Below, piece by piece: positions 7,728-16,996 of a stretch of 34,563 nt of DNA. Numbering within the stretch: the stretch's first letter is position 1; each line of letters begins with the position of its first letter. The position numbers and the translations under genes were made by a program. Under the pieces are notes generated by a model. The model was given only the letters and a program-made list of their open reading frames with translations. It was not told where the DNA came from and made no database searches. Origin of the DNA: an uncultured Treponema sp. (lineage in GTDB: Bacteria; Spirochaetota; Spirochaetia; Treponematales; Treponemataceae); contig CAMOWQ010000010.1 of the NCBI GenBank assembly GCA_946628495.1, forward strand, positions 1-34,563, read 5' to 3'.

Positions 7728-9126
7728 GAGGAATCATTAAAGTGATTACGGCTCCTGTGTGTCCGTCTTCGCGATTGTTAGCTGTAATTGTACCGCCTAA
7801 GGCTTTTACAATTGAACTTGAAATAGAAAGTCCAAGTCCGGCTCCTCCAACCGCACGTGAATGTGCCGGATCGCCTCTATAAAATCGTTCGAAAATATGA
7901 GGAAGAACTTCGTCAGTAAATCCAGGCCCGTCGTCAATTTCGTATATGCACATTAAATTGCTTTGGGTTTCTGCTTTTAAAGCAATATGACACTGGTCTT
8001 TTGAAAATTTAATGCTGTTCGAAATTAATGCTGTTAATACCTGATGAAGAAGTTCTATATCTGTGTTAAAAAGTACATCGTCGTCCGAACTGAAATCGAT
8101 GTGAACGTTTGGAGAAATTGTTTCGAATTCATTTTTAAGGCGCAGGAACATTGTCTGGATGTAAAGCGGTTCCGAAAGCGGTTTTTCGTAGCCTGCTTCA
8201 AGTTTTGATATTTGCAGAAGGTTTGTTATAATTGCATTCATTGAATTTGCTTCTGTAATAATCATATTTAGCGAAGTTTCAAGCTGTTTTGGATCTTCCT
8301 TGCCCCATCGTTTAAGGAGCTTTGCCTGTCCTAGAATTCCTGCAACTGGAGTTTTTAATTCATGCGAAACATTACTTGTAAAATTTCGTTCACGGTCAAA
8401 ATCTGTACGAAGGCTTTCGAATAAACTGTTGAAGGTTTTTGCAAGTTCATCAATTTCGTTGTTGTTATTACTTACAGGCAGCAGTTGCTCAAGATTTGTA
8501 CTGCTTATTTTTCGTGCCTGATCTGTAATTCTCTTTACTGGTCGTAATGTAAGCCGGGTAATAAAAATAGAAATACAGAACGAGATTATAAAAATCGGAA
8601 TCATTGTAATAAGTTCAAGTTTTGGTACAACTTTTATAAGATTTAACGAAGAATCTCGTTCAATATCCATTGCAGTTTCAATAATGATGATGTCGCCCTT
8701 ATCGTCTAAAATTGGCATTGCATAGTAAAGAATATTTAAATCACCGTCTGCAAAAAAATCTTTCTGATAATACTGCATTGCACGTCCATGTGTTGTCTGC
8801 AAAAGCGGAAGAAAAGGGTCGTTTGTAAAAAGAATGTCGCCGGACTGCTCTTCGTAAATTGTGTAAGTCATGTAGTAAGGAATTCCCAGCAGTTCCGGCT
8901 GAAGGTTATTGATATCGTCTACGCAGATACAGAGAAGGTTTGCGGCATCTTCAAGTTCTATGCTCTGATTATAATTAATGGTTAGTTTTAAAAGCATTAC
9001 AAATACAGAGGTAAGAAATAGAACTACAACTGCAACAATCACCATAAAAAATATAGACAGGCGGGTTGCAATTGAGTTCATGAATTTTACTATATGTTTT
9101 TGCCGTGAACCTTGTTTCTTTTTCAT
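7717..9126 (-). CDS. Sensor histidine kinase, OmpR-partner type
   Basis: A 469-aa membrane kinase and partner of the adjacent response regulator. It has a TM helix at about 23-47, a periplasmic sensor of about 120 residues with no recognised fold, a second TM at about 172-190, and HAMP at about 190-245. HisKA follows with phosphoacceptor H255 in FTSNVSHELKTP. The HATPase domain carries an N-box (LISNSIKFS), DDGPGF, IFERFYRGD and GGAGLGLSIS. All catalytic boxes look intact. It is the last gene of a minus-strand operon (secreted protein, regulator, kinase), 43 nt after the regulator stop. The start has no strong Shine-Dalgarno, but the Met opens a positively charged N-terminus ahead of TM1, as expected. 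The signal sensed is unknown. Confidence 0.95.
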   Translation of the reverse strand: MKKKQGSRQKHIVKFMNSIATRLSIFFMVIVAVVVLFLTSVFVMLLKLTINYNQSIELEDAANLLCICVDDINNLQPELLGIPYYMTYTIYEEQSGDILFTNDPFLPLLQTTHGRAMQYYQKDFFADGDLNILYYAMPILDDKGDIIIIETAMDIERDSSLNLIKVVPKLELITMIPIFIISFCISIFITRLTLRPVKRITDQARKISSTNLEQLLPVSNNNNEIDELAKTFNSLFESLRTDFDRERNFTSNVSHELKTPVAGILGQAKLLKRWGKEDPKQLETSLNMIITEANSMNAIITNLLQISKLEAGYEKPLSEPLYIQTMFLRLKNEFETISPNVHIDFSSDDDVLFNTDIELLHQVLTALISNSIKFSKDQCHIALKAETQSNLMCIYEIDDGPGFTDEVLPHIFERFYRGDPAHSRAVGGAGLGLSISSSIVKALGGTITANNREDGHTGAVITLMIPLNC

Positions 9127-9169
9127 ATTTATCTTTTGAAACTTTGTATAATTGTGTAAGGAAGATTTT

Positions 9170-9841
9170 TTAGACCATCATATAGCCAATTCCACGTACA
9201 GTTCTTATATATTCATCTTTAGTCTGCTGTGAAATTTTTGTACGAAGGTAATTTACGTAAACATCAACAGAGTTTTCTTCTATATAATAATCTTTTCCCC
9301 AGACTTTATCGATAATACTTGAACGGTTAAGCGCAATGTTCAGATTTTCGATAAAATATTTAAGGATAAGGAATTCCGTTTTTGACAGGAAAACCTGATT
9401 TCCCTTGATTGTTGCTGTCATATTCTGAATATTCAGTTCAAGGTCACGGTTTTTAAGAAGTCCGTTTGCTTTTGAATTTGCGGCGCTTCTTCTTAATACG
9501 GCACTTACTCTTGCAAGAAGTTCTTCAATTTCAAACGGTTTTGCAATGTAATCATCTGCACCGGAATTTAATCCGTTTACTTTATCGTAAGTTTCGTTTT
9601 TTGCAGTTACAAGAATAACCGGCACGCTTGAAGTTTTTCTAATGCGGCGGAGTACTTCTGTTCCTGTAATTTCAGGAAGCATTATATCAAGAAGAATTAA
9701 ATCTGGTTTTTCAGATTCAAATTTTTCCAAAGCTTCGCGTCCATTTCGTGCAAGAACTGTTGTATAACCTTCATGATTTAATTCAAGGTTTTCAAAATTC
9801 AATACAGTTTCGTCGTCTTCAACAATTAATATTTTCGCCAT
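9170..9841 (-). CDS. OmpR/PhoB-family response regulator
   Basis: A 223-aa two-component transcription factor. The receiver domain (1-115) has the acidic pocket VEDD, phosphoacceptor D52 in LILLDIMLPEITG, a Thr in VILVTAKN and a Lys in IAKPFEIEELL. The C-terminal winged helix (about 128-223) has LSKTEFLILKYF, VDVYVNYLRTKI and IRTVRGIGYMM, typical of Trans_reg_C. Its start codon overlaps the end of the upstream secreted-protein gene by 16 bp and is preceded inside that gene by AAGGAG and GGAG, so it is coupled to it. The kinase at 7717-9126 is the evident partner. Targets are unknown, although the secreted protein encoded in the same operon may be part of the same signalling pathway. Confidence 0.96.
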   Translation of the reverse strand: MAKILIVEDDETVLNFENLELNHEGYTTVLARNGREALEKFESEKPDLILLDIMLPEITGTEVLRRIRKTSSVPVILVTAKNETYDKVNGLNSGADDYIAKPFEIEELLARVSAVLRRSAANSKANGLLKNRDLELNIQNMTATIKGNQVFLSKTEFLILKYFIENLNIALNRSSIIDKVWGKDYYIEENSVDVYVNYLRTKISQQTKDEYIRTVRGIGYMMV

Positions 9842-10374
9842 TCTCCGTTCTCCTTGGTCTTATAATATTCTGTATTTATAGAAACTTCTGGAAAGTGCTC
9901 TTGTTTCATCACTAATCCATTCATAGATTGTATACCATTTATGTCAATCGTGAACAAATTTTTTTCATCTTTTATAGGATAATCCGTGATGAAATCGTAT
10001 TTATCGAAATAATAGCGAAGTCCTCGTGTGTTTTTTGTAAATAGATAGTCTTTTTTTGCATACTGGCTTTCGCAGGATGCTTTAATACATTCAGATTTTA
10101 CTGTGTAAGGATTTATTTCCTGATTGAAGAACAGGTCAACAATCATTTTTTCATCGCAAAGAAAGATTTTTATTCCGACAAGAGTAAATTCACCGCTAAG
10201 ATCTGTAAGTCTTGTACCTCTGAAGTTTTTGAATTCCTTTTTTGATTCTATACGTGGAGATACAGGCAATGGCGGCGGAAACGACCCCGGATTTCTTGGA
10301 GAAGGCGTCTGTGCACTTAAGAATGCAAGGCTGAGAATAAAAAATGTACTTAGCAATAATCTGAGGCTTCTCAT
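9826..10374 (-). CDS. Secreted/periplasmic protein encoded with a two-component system
   Basis: A 182-aa protein with a signal peptide (MRSLRLLLSTFFILSLAFLSAQ), a short Pro-rich linker (TPSPRNPGSFPPPLPVSPR) and a beta-rich domain (EFTLVGIKIFLCDEKMIVDLFF, YYFDKYDFITDYP). It contains three Cys (FLC, ECIKASC). No family is recognised. It is first in an operon and overlaps the response regulator by 16 bp, so all three genes are co-expressed. The arrangement suggests an accessory periplasmic sensor or a feedback inhibitor for the kinase, by analogy with auxiliary proteins of other two-component systems; this is inference. The start at 10374 is chosen because it opens the signal peptide; there is no clear Shine-Dalgarno. 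Confidence 0.8.
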   Translation of the reverse strand: MRSLRLLLSTFFILSLAFLSAQTPSPRNPGSFPPPLPVSPRIESKKEFKNFRGTRLTDLSGEFTLVGIKIFLCDEKMIVDLFFNQEINPYTVKSECIKASCESQYAKKDYLFTKNTRGLRYYFDKYDFITDYPIKDEKNLFTIDINGIQSMNGLVMKQEHFPEVSINTEYYKTKENGEWRKY

Positions 10375-10480
10375 AATCTTTAGCTAAATGATAAACGCAA
10401 ATATTCCAAAGTGGAAGAGTTTTTTCCTTAAACTTGCATTAGAGATTTCTAATTTAGCTATGCACTTAAAAAATAATTTA

Positions 10481-10508
10481 TTGTTATTTTTTAAATTGAT
10501 GTTAGAAT
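10481..10508 (+). promoter_or_regulatory. Candidate promoter giving a leaderless transcript of the EAL gene
   Basis: TTGTTA (10481-10486), a 16-nt spacer and TAGAAT (10503-10508). Only six bases separate the -10 from the ATG at 10515, and there is no Shine-Dalgarno, so transcription would start at or next to the start codon. Confidence 0.45.
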
Positions 10509-10514
10509 GATTAT

Positions 10515-12095
10515 ATGTTCAAGAAGTATTCCTGGAATATATTATTTTTTATTATCTCTTTGGCGGTTATTATAATCGGGTTTTCTGCGGAAAGAATTGT
10601 TTTAGCCCAAAAAGCCGTCCTTTTTATTTGGATACTTGTTGCCGCTGTTTTATTCTGTTCCCTCTTTAGTGTTTTGTATGCTTACCATTTGAATACGACA
10701 GATAGTGTTTCTGGAGTTGCAAATGTAACAGGTATGATGGCATATTCCGTTGTTCTTCGGTTTTTTAAAAGATTTGATAAATATTCATGCTGTTTTATGA
10801 ATATAAAAAATTTCAAGTATATAAACGAAACTGTTGGAAACGGCGGCGGCAATTATGTTATTGCTATGTTTGCACGAAAAGTCCGCGGTTGTCTTAAACC
10901 CGGTGAAATGATATGTCGTCTTGGCGGCGATAATTTTGCTGTACTTATAAAAAAGGGCAGAGAAAAGCAATTTATTGATTCAATAGCAAATATCAAGGTT
11001 TCGCTTGAAAGGGGATCTGTAAACAAGAATTTTGTATTAAATACTCGAATGGGAATTTATCCTATTGAAAAAGGCGTTGATATGAATGCTGCTCTTAACT
11101 CCAGTTCTACAGCATTAGCCTATGCCCGTAATAAAACCTTAAAAGATTGTGTCTGGTTTGAACGTGTAATGCAGGAAAAAATATTTAATGAAAAAGAAGT
11201 TCTTGTTACTTTTTCTCCGGCACTTCAAAATCATGAATTCCATGTTTATTATCAGCCAAAATTTAATATGAAGACAAATCAGGTGATTGGTGCAGAAGCT
11301 CTTGTTCGATGGATACAAGATAACAAAACCGTTTGTCCTGATGATTTTATTCCAATTCTTGAAAAAGAAGGTTCTATTGCACATCTTGATTTTTTTATTT
11401 TTGAAAAAGTGTGTCAGGATATAAAGATGTGGATAATAGAAGGCATTGAACCTCCAAGAGTTTCAATTAATTTTTCGAAAATTCACATTCAAGATTCAAA
11501 TTTTGCAGACAGAATTATTTCAATAATTAAAGAATACGATATTGATTTTAAATATTTTGAAATAGAAATAACCGAGTATGCAAGTTATAAGGATTTTTCT
11601 GCATTAAGAGATTTTGTTGTGTGCATGAAAGAGCATGGAATTGCTGTTTCTATTGATGATTTCGGAACTGGTTATTCTTCTCTGTCGCTGCTTACAAATC
11701 TTCCTGTTGATGTTGTAAAACTCGATAAATCATTCATTCAGAATTTCGAAGAAGACAGGGTTAGGAATTACGAACTTTTGCGTAATCTTGTAAATATGAT
11801 CCGCGGTTTTGATTGTGATGTTATCTGCGAAGGCGTTGAAACAAAAGAACAGGTTGAATTTTTGATAGGCGTTGGCTGTTATCTTGCACAAGGTTTTTAT
11901 TACAGTCGACCGATTGATAAAAATCAGTTTGAACGGCTTATTGTTACGTCTAGTGTTAATAGTCTTACAAGTAAAGGTTATCCTGGTTCAATGAATACGG
12001 CTTCTGTTCATGATAATATCAGGCATATTCCAGAAAGTTCCGTTAATTCTGGTGTTCCTAAACCTGATGATTTTGGTGAATTGGAAGAAATATAA
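10515..12095 (+). CDS. Membrane c-di-GMP phosphodiesterase (degenerate GGDEF plus EAL)
   Basis: A 526-aa inner-membrane signalling enzyme that should hydrolyse c-di-GMP to pGpG. Two N-terminal TM helices (about 8-27 and 33-57) form a hairpin without a sensor domain. Residues about 62-212 are a GGDEF fold that has lost function: the signature reads RLGGDNF and the metal Asp of the first strand is Asn (FMNIKNFKYINE). Residues about 225-475 are an EAL domain with its key residues kept: GAEALVRW (261-263), SINFSK, FEIEITE, SIDDFGTGYSSL, VKLDKSF, ICEGVETKEQ and AQGFYYSRP. The C-terminal 50 residues look disordered. So I predict phosphodiesterase activity, with the GGDEF part perhaps acting as a GTP sensor. 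It may influence motility together with the MCP encoded two genes downstream; that link is inferred. Confidence 0.93.
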   Translation: MFKKYSWNILFFIISLAVIIIGFSAERIVLAQKAVLFIWILVAAVLFCSLFSVLYAYHLNTTDSVSGVANVTGMMAYSVVLRFFKRFDKYSCCFMNIKNFKYINETVGNGGGNYVIAMFARKVRGCLKPGEMICRLGGDNFAVLIKKGREKQFIDSIANIKVSLERGSVNKNFVLNTRMGIYPIEKGVDMNAALNSSSTALAYARNKTLKDCVWFERVMQEKIFNEKEVLVTFSPALQNHEFHVYYQPKFNMKTNQVIGAEALVRWIQDNKTVCPDDFIPILEKEGSIAHLDFFIFEKVCQDIKMWIIEGIEPPRVSINFSKIHIQDSNFADRIISIIKEYDIDFKYFEIEITEYASYKDFSALRDFVVCMKEHGIAVSIDDFGTGYSSLSLLTNLPVDVVKLDKSFIQNFEEDRVRNYELLRNLVNMIRGFDCDVICEGVETKEQVEFLIGVGCYLAQGFYYSRPIDKNQFERLIVTSSVNSLTSKGYPGSMNTASVHDNIRHIPESSVNSGVPKPDDFGELEEI

Positions 12096-12172
12096 ATTTT
12101 ATTACTTTTTTACTTTTATAAAATATTACACATATTCTTTATAATAGAACATTTTTCTAATTGGTTTTGTGT

Positions 12173-12200
12173 TTGACAAAAATACTAATTCTGTAATAAT
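12173..12200 (+). promoter_or_regulatory. Consensus-like promoter immediately before the M16 peptidase gene
   Basis: A perfect TTGACA (12173-12178), a 16-nt spacer and AATAAT (12195-12200). The predicted transcript start near 12206-12208 leaves about 2-4 nt before the ATG at 12210, and there is no Shine-Dalgarno. A second TATAAT at 12140-12145 lacks a -35 but could give a longer leader. Confidence 0.6.
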
Positions 12201-12209
12201 AGAACCATT

Positions 12210-15059
12210 ATGAAATATTCAAACTTTATCAGAAAATTGAATTTTGCCGTGCTTATTGTAACGGCAGTTTTATTTGTCGGATGTGCATCTGCTTCTAAAA
12301 AAGAAAAAAATGCAGAATTGTTGATTGTAAATCCTGCCATAAAAACCGGAGATTTCGGAAATGGTATGAATTATTATATTCTTAAAAACAGCGAACCTAA
12401 AAACCGTATATTGTTAAGGCTTGTCGTAAATGCCGGTTCGTGCATGGAAGAAGAGGATCAGAAAGGGGTTGCTCATTTTATTGAACATCTTGCTTTTAAT
12501 GGAACAGAACATTTTGAAAAACAGGCAATCGTAGATTATTTTGAAAAAATCGGTATGAATTTTGGTGCCGATTTGAATGCCTATACTTCTTTTGAACAGA
12601 CGGTTTATATGCTGGAAATTCCTGCAGATAATCCCGAAATTCTTGAAACTGCAATTCTTATTCTGCATGACTGGGCTTGTGCTGTTACTTTCCCTCTGGA
12701 AGAAATTGAAAAAGAACGCGGCGTTGTTACCGAAGAATGGCGTCTTGGTCAGGGCTTCCGAGGTCGTATTACAAATACGATGATTCCATTCATATTAAAA
12801 GATTCTGCATATTCAGAACGCCTTCCGATTGGTGATATGGATGTAATTAAAAATGTTTCCCGTGAACGGATTCTTGATTTTTATAAAAAATGGTACAGAC
12901 CAGATTTAATGAGTGTTGTTGTTGTCGGCGATGCTGAAGTTAGTGATATTGAATCTGCACTCAAAAAGACAATGTGTACTATTCCAACTTCTAAAGATAA
13001 ACTTAAGCGTCCGGAGTTTGCCGTTCCAGCTCAAAAAGATAAATCAATTCTTATAATGAAAGATGCAGAGCAGAATTCAACAGAAATTGATATTTTTAAA
13101 CTGAACGAAAATTATAAACCTGTAAAAACAAAAGATGAATACAAGCGTCTTATGGCTAGGGTCATTGGGCAGACGGTTTTAAATCAGCGTATTTCTGAAA
13201 TTGCAAACACGCCTGAAGCAAAATGGTTTTATGGAGGAATGGGTTCTTCTTCTTTTTCGAATGGGGCAAATTTTGATGTTTTGACTCTTGCGCCAAAAGA
13301 CGGGCAATTTGAAGAATGCCTTAAAGCTTTTTTTGACGAATGCGACAGAATTTCTACATTTGGAGTTACCGCTCCTGAAGTTGAACGAATCAGACAGTAT
13401 TATTTTTCTCAGGCTGATTTAATTCTTAACAACAAAGATACAACTCCTTCTTCGGAATTTGCATCGGATATCATTCAGTATTGTACCGAAGGCGAAATTC
13501 CGTTTGAATCTGAATATTATTCAGAGCTTTTAAGGGAAACAATTAATGCCATCACTATAGAAGAAATTAATGCGGCATTAAAAAAAGAACTTTCTGAACG
13601 TATGAATCTTATGTTCATTCTTGCTTCGGATAAAGTGCAGGATTTGCCGGACGAACAGCAGATAATGGATATATGGAAAAATTATAAAAATCAGGAAATT
13701 GCAGCTTACGAAGATGATGCAGACGGCAAGGATATTATGGAACGCCCTGCAAAAATCGGAACGGTTGTTTCTAAAAAAGAAATACCTGAAGTTGGCGCAA
13801 ATGAATATATGCTTTCTAACGGAATTCGCGTAATCACCAAAAAAACTGATTTTGAAAAAGACTATGTTTACATCAATATTTCGAGCAAAGGTGGTTCTTA
13901 TCTTGTAAAAGATGATGAAGTTCCGGGTGTTGGTTCTTGTCTTAGTTATGCTTTGTATTCTGGTTTTGATGGAATGACTTTTAATCAGCTTAGAAAAAAG
14001 ATTGTTGATAAGAATATAAGCCTCAGCTTTAATGTTTCTACAACTCAGGAAAAATTTTACGGAGGCTGCCGTCCTGCTGATGTAGATGCTTTCCTTCAGA
14101 TAATTCATCTTTTTATGGTAAAACCTCAGTTTACACAGGAAGGCTGGGCTGTAACTTATTCTGCCCTTGAAAATTCGGCAAAAGGTTTTGGGCTTTCTCC
14201 TGATGATTTGTTCTATGCAAAGGTAAATGAATTTCTTTATGGTGATGATATAAGGTTTACTCCTTTTGATATGGATTATCTTGCAAAAATGACCCCTGAA
14301 CTTAGCGAAAAAGTTTACAGAGAACGTTTTGCAAATCCTGCTGATTTTACTTATGTTTTCGTCGGCGATTTTGATGAAGATTCTCTTATAGAAAGCTGCT
14401 GTGCTTTTGTAGGTTCAATGCCGACAACGGACAAAAAGGAAGAAACTGTATATAAATATCACAATTTCCCTAAAGGCATTCAGAATGCGGTCGTTAATAA
14501 GGGGCAGGATGAACAGGGAAGGGTATACATCGGTTTTGGTGGAAGTTTGCCTGCTCAAAAAGATGCGGAACTTGCCTATAAAGAAGATATAATCATTAAT
14601 TATCTTGAAGATTTGCTTGATATAAGACTGCGCGAAATTATCCGCGAAGACAAGAGCGGTTCATACGGAATAAGCGTTAATTGTGGTATTGACGGATATC
14701 CTGAACGATTCCACAGGTCTTCTATAAATTTTGGCTGCGAACCAAAACGCGAGCAGGAGCTTGTAGACGAGGTAATCAATCAGATAAAGATTATTCAGAA
14801 TGAACCGATTTCACCTGAATACATTGAAAAAATCAGGGAATCTGTACGACGCAACCGCGAAACAAACCTTAGAAACAACAACTGGTGGATGAACAGGCTT
14901 GTTTATTCGCTCGTCTTTGATTATGAGCCTTTATGGGTTTCTGGAAATGTTGAAAAATCTATTGAATGGATAACTGCCGAAAATATTCAGGCTGCTGCAA
15001 AAAAATATCTTGATACGTCAAATTATTTTACGGTATTTCTGAAGCCAGAAAATAAATAA
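12210..15059 (+). CDS. M16-family (pitrilysin-like) zinc metallopeptidase, lipoprotein
   Basis: A 949-aa two-lobed peptidase, probably anchored in the envelope and degrading peptides. The N-terminus is a lipoprotein signal (FAVLIVTAVLFVGCASASKK, Cys25). The catalytic zinc site is the inverted HxxEH motif, HFIEHLAFNGTEHF (H89, E92, H93), with a Glu in the EKERGVVTEEW stretch about 75 residues on as expected third ligand. The second half (about 510-949) repeats the M16 fold without zinc ligands (VLSNGIRVITKK-like strand, then FVFVGDFDE-like core), as usual for M16B. Length fits the full two-domain family. It has its own promoter and is followed by a weak hairpin. No pqqL-type context is present, so the natural substrate is unknown. 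Confidence 0.93.
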   Translation: MKYSNFIRKLNFAVLIVTAVLFVGCASASKKEKNAELLIVNPAIKTGDFGNGMNYYILKNSEPKNRILLRLVVNAGSCMEEEDQKGVAHFIEHLAFNGTEHFEKQAIVDYFEKIGMNFGADLNAYTSFEQTVYMLEIPADNPEILETAILILHDWACAVTFPLEEIEKERGVVTEEWRLGQGFRGRITNTMIPFILKDSAYSERLPIGDMDVIKNVSRERILDFYKKWYRPDLMSVVVVGDAEVSDIESALKKTMCTIPTSKDKLKRPEFAVPAQKDKSILIMKDAEQNSTEIDIFKLNENYKPVKTKDEYKRLMARVIGQTVLNQRISEIANTPEAKWFYGGMGSSSFSNGANFDVLTLAPKDGQFEECLKAFFDECDRISTFGVTAPEVERIRQYYFSQADLILNNKDTTPSSEFASDIIQYCTEGEIPFESEYYSELLRETINAITIEEINAALKKELSERMNLMFILASDKVQDLPDEQQIMDIWKNYKNQEIAAYEDDADGKDIMERPAKIGTVVSKKEIPEVGANEYMLSNGIRVITKKTDFEKDYVYINISSKGGSYLVKDDEVPGVGSCLSYALYSGFDGMTFNQLRKKIVDKNISLSFNVSTTQEKFYGGCRPADVDAFLQIIHLFMVKPQFTQEGWAVTYSALENSAKGFGLSPDDLFYAKVNEFLYGDDIRFTPFDMDYLAKMTPELSEKVYRERFANPADFTYVFVGDFDEDSLIESCCAFVGSMPTTDKKEETVYKYHNFPKGIQNAVVNKGQDEQGRVYIGFGGSLPAQKDAELAYKEDIIINYLEDLLDIRLREIIREDKSGSYGISVNCGIDGYPERFHRSSINFGCEPKREQELVDEVINQIKIIQNEPISPEYIEKIRESVRRNRETNLRNNNWWMNRLVYSLVFDYEPLWVSGNVEKSIEWITAENIQAAAKKYLDTSNYFTVFLKPENK

Positions 15060-15063
15060 AAGG

Positions 15064-15088
15064 TTCGGGCAGATTTTATATGCCTGAA
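15064..15088 (+). terminator. Hairpin after the M16 peptidase gene
   Basis: TTCGGGCA and TGCCTGAA pair over 8 bp with one G-U, around a 9-nt AT-rich loop, a few bases after the stop. No T-run follows, so termination would be inefficient or need Rho. Confidence 0.35.
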
Positions 15089-15116
15089 ATATTAAACATT
15101 GCATCTTATAATTTTC

Positions 15117-15144
15117 TTGAAATGACAAAATTATCGTGTATAAT
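15117..15144 (+). promoter_or_regulatory. Strong candidate promoter of the MCP gene
   Basis: TTGAAA (15117-15122), a 16-nt spacer and a perfect TATAAT (15139-15144). The start near 15151 leaves a leader of about 24 nt that contains AAGGAG at 15162-15167. This also shows that the ORF-track start at 15136 lies inside the promoter and cannot be used. Confidence 0.65.
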
Positions 15145-15174
15145 TTAATTGTATTTTATACAAGGAGAGATGCA

Positions 15175-16989
15175 GTGTTTAAATCATTACGCAGCAAGTT
15201 TATAGTAACTCTTGGCGCATTATTTTTAATTTCTATTGGCTTAATAACTTATTTATCTTCCCGCATAATTCGAAGTGGTGCCGAAACTTTATCGGCAATG
15301 CAGGGTGCACCTGTTGTAGAGAAAACGGTTAATCATATTAATGGCGATGAATTCGAAGCATTCTTAAAAAAAATGGACGAAAACGATCCGTATTATGAGG
15401 AACTTCGAATTTGGATGCTGGATTTGAAGGAATCTGTCGGCTGCCAGTATCTTTATACAATGGCAAAAATCGGAAATAAATATGAATATATCGTAGACGG
15501 AAGTTGCGACCCTAACGATAAAGACAATTTTTCTAAGCTTGGAACCGAAGAAGATATATCCTCCTGGGGAGACGCACCTTTAATTGCTCTTACAAAAGGC
15601 AATATAACGCATTCTAAGTTGGAAAATCAGGCAGTTTGGGGTTGGACAATAAGTACTTATATGGGAATAAAAAATTCCAGCGGCCGCATTGTCGGAATAG
15701 TTGGCTGTGATTATGGTGTAAGTTTTCTTGTAGAACTTATAAAAAAGGAGATAACAAAGCTTTCGTTTATAGGTTTGTTCTTTGCTTTTGCAGGTTGTTT
15801 TGCGGTATGGATTTTTACTAAGGTTATTTTTGATTCTATGTCAAAAATTTCGGGATCGCTTGAACAGATTTCTACAGGTAAGGCAGATCTTACTGCCAGA
15901 ATTCCAGAAACAGGCGGTCTTGAATTAAGGGTTCTTGCAAAAAACTGTAACAATGTAATTTCAAGCCTTGATGATTTAATAGGCACTTTGCAAAAAGAAA
16001 GCGATATTCTTACTCAGACAAGTACGCAGGTTCTTGAAAAAATGAATTCGCATATGAAGCAGATTGGAACTGCCGTTAGCGAAGTTAAGAATATTGATTC
16101 CGGTATAAATAATCAGGTACAGAAAGTTGAATCTATTTATGGAAGTGTAAGGCATGTTGAAAATGAAATTACAGGTTTGAATGCCCGCATAAGTGATCAG
16201 ACAGGGGCAATTCAGCAGTCAGCAACGGCAATTGAACAGATTTCTTCGACAATAGAATCAGTATCTCAGGTTGTAACAAAAATTTCCTCTGAATATGACA
16301 AGCTTGTAAGCGAATCTGACAAAGGAAGGGCTACACAGGAACGTGTTGCAAAACAGGTTGAAACAATTTCAGAGCAGTCTAAAAACCTTACTCTTGCAAA
16401 TCAGGCAATTGCAACAATTTCAGCACAGACAAACCTTCTTGCCATGAATGCCGCAATCGAAGCAGCTCACGCAGGAAATGCAGGAAAAGGTTTTGCCGTT
16501 GTTGCAGACGAAATCCGTAAGCTTGCAATTACTTCTGCCAATCAGTCTGCCGAAATTGAAAAACTTCTTGCAAATGTTAGCGAATCAATCGGGCTTATTG
16601 TTGAATCGTCCGCGGTTTCTTCTCAGGCGTTCTCAACTTTGGGAATGCGTATTGTAGAAATGGACCAGCTTATGAAATCTGTTCAGACTGGTATGAATGA
16701 GGAAAATTCTTCTGTTCAGAATATTCTTGAAACAGTTAGAACTCTTAATGCAACAACAGAGGCAATTTCCGTTGCTTCGGCACAGATTAAAAACGAAAGC
16801 GGAAAACTGTTTTCCGAAATTGAAGGATTGCAGCAGCTTTCTACCCGTACACATCAGCAGTCGGAAACTGTATCGGAATCAATTGAAGAAATGAAGGAAA
16901 GTTCTGAGATTGCCCTTGCAGCAACTCAGAAAAATATGGAAGCAGCCGACAGTGTAATTAATAAAATTACAGGATTTAAAGTCGGCTGA
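15175..16989 (+). CDS. Methyl-accepting chemotaxis protein
   Basis: A 604-aa transmembrane chemoreceptor. I choose the GTG at 15175, 7 nt after AAGGAG, over the track start at 15136, which overlaps the -10 box; the protein then begins [17 protein letters not shown] with TM1 at about 9-28. The extracytoplasmic part (about 30-185) resembles a Cache-type sensor ([33 protein letters not shown]). TM2 lies near 190-215, then HAMP, then a long coiled-coil signalling domain with the conserved tip ([32 protein letters not shown]). There is no C-terminal NWETF-like CheR/CheB tether. The ligand is unknown. It converges on the GT4 gene with 7 bp between. No che genes are nearby. Confidence 0.96.
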   Translation: MFKSLRSKFIVTLGALFLISIGLITYLSSRIIRSGAETLSAMQGAPVVEKTVNHINGDEFEAFLKKMDENDPYYEELRIWMLDLKESVGCQYLYTMAKIGNKYEYIVDGSCDPNDKDNFSKLGTEEDISSWGDAPLIALTKGNITHSKLENQAVWGWTISTYMGIKNSSGRIVGIVGCDYGVSFLVELIKKEITKLSFIGLFFAFAGCFAVWIFTKVIFDSMSKISGSLEQISTGKADLTARIPETGGLELRVLAKNCNNVISSLDDLIGTLQKESDILTQTSTQVLEKMNSHMKQIGTAVSEVKNIDSGINNQVQKVESIYGSVRHVENEITGLNARISDQTGAIQQSATAIEQISSTIESVSQVVTKISSEYDKLVSESDKGRATQERVAKQVETISEQSKNLTLANQAIATISAQTNLLAMNAAIEAAHAGNAGKGFAVVADEIRKLAITSANQSAEIEKLLANVSESIGLIVESSAVSSQAFSTLGMRIVEMDQLMKSVQTGMNEENSSVQNILETVRTLNATTEAISVASAQIKNESGKLFSEIEGLQQLSTRTHQQSETVSESIEEMKESSEIALAATQKNMEAADSVINKITGFKVG

Positions 16990-16996
16990 TATTACT

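Noticed and set aside
13578-14108. Minus-strand ORF of 176 aa
   Set aside because: Shadow of the M16 peptidase gene; the sense frame has conserved motifs and the antisense protein looks random (Ile/Phe/Arg-rich).
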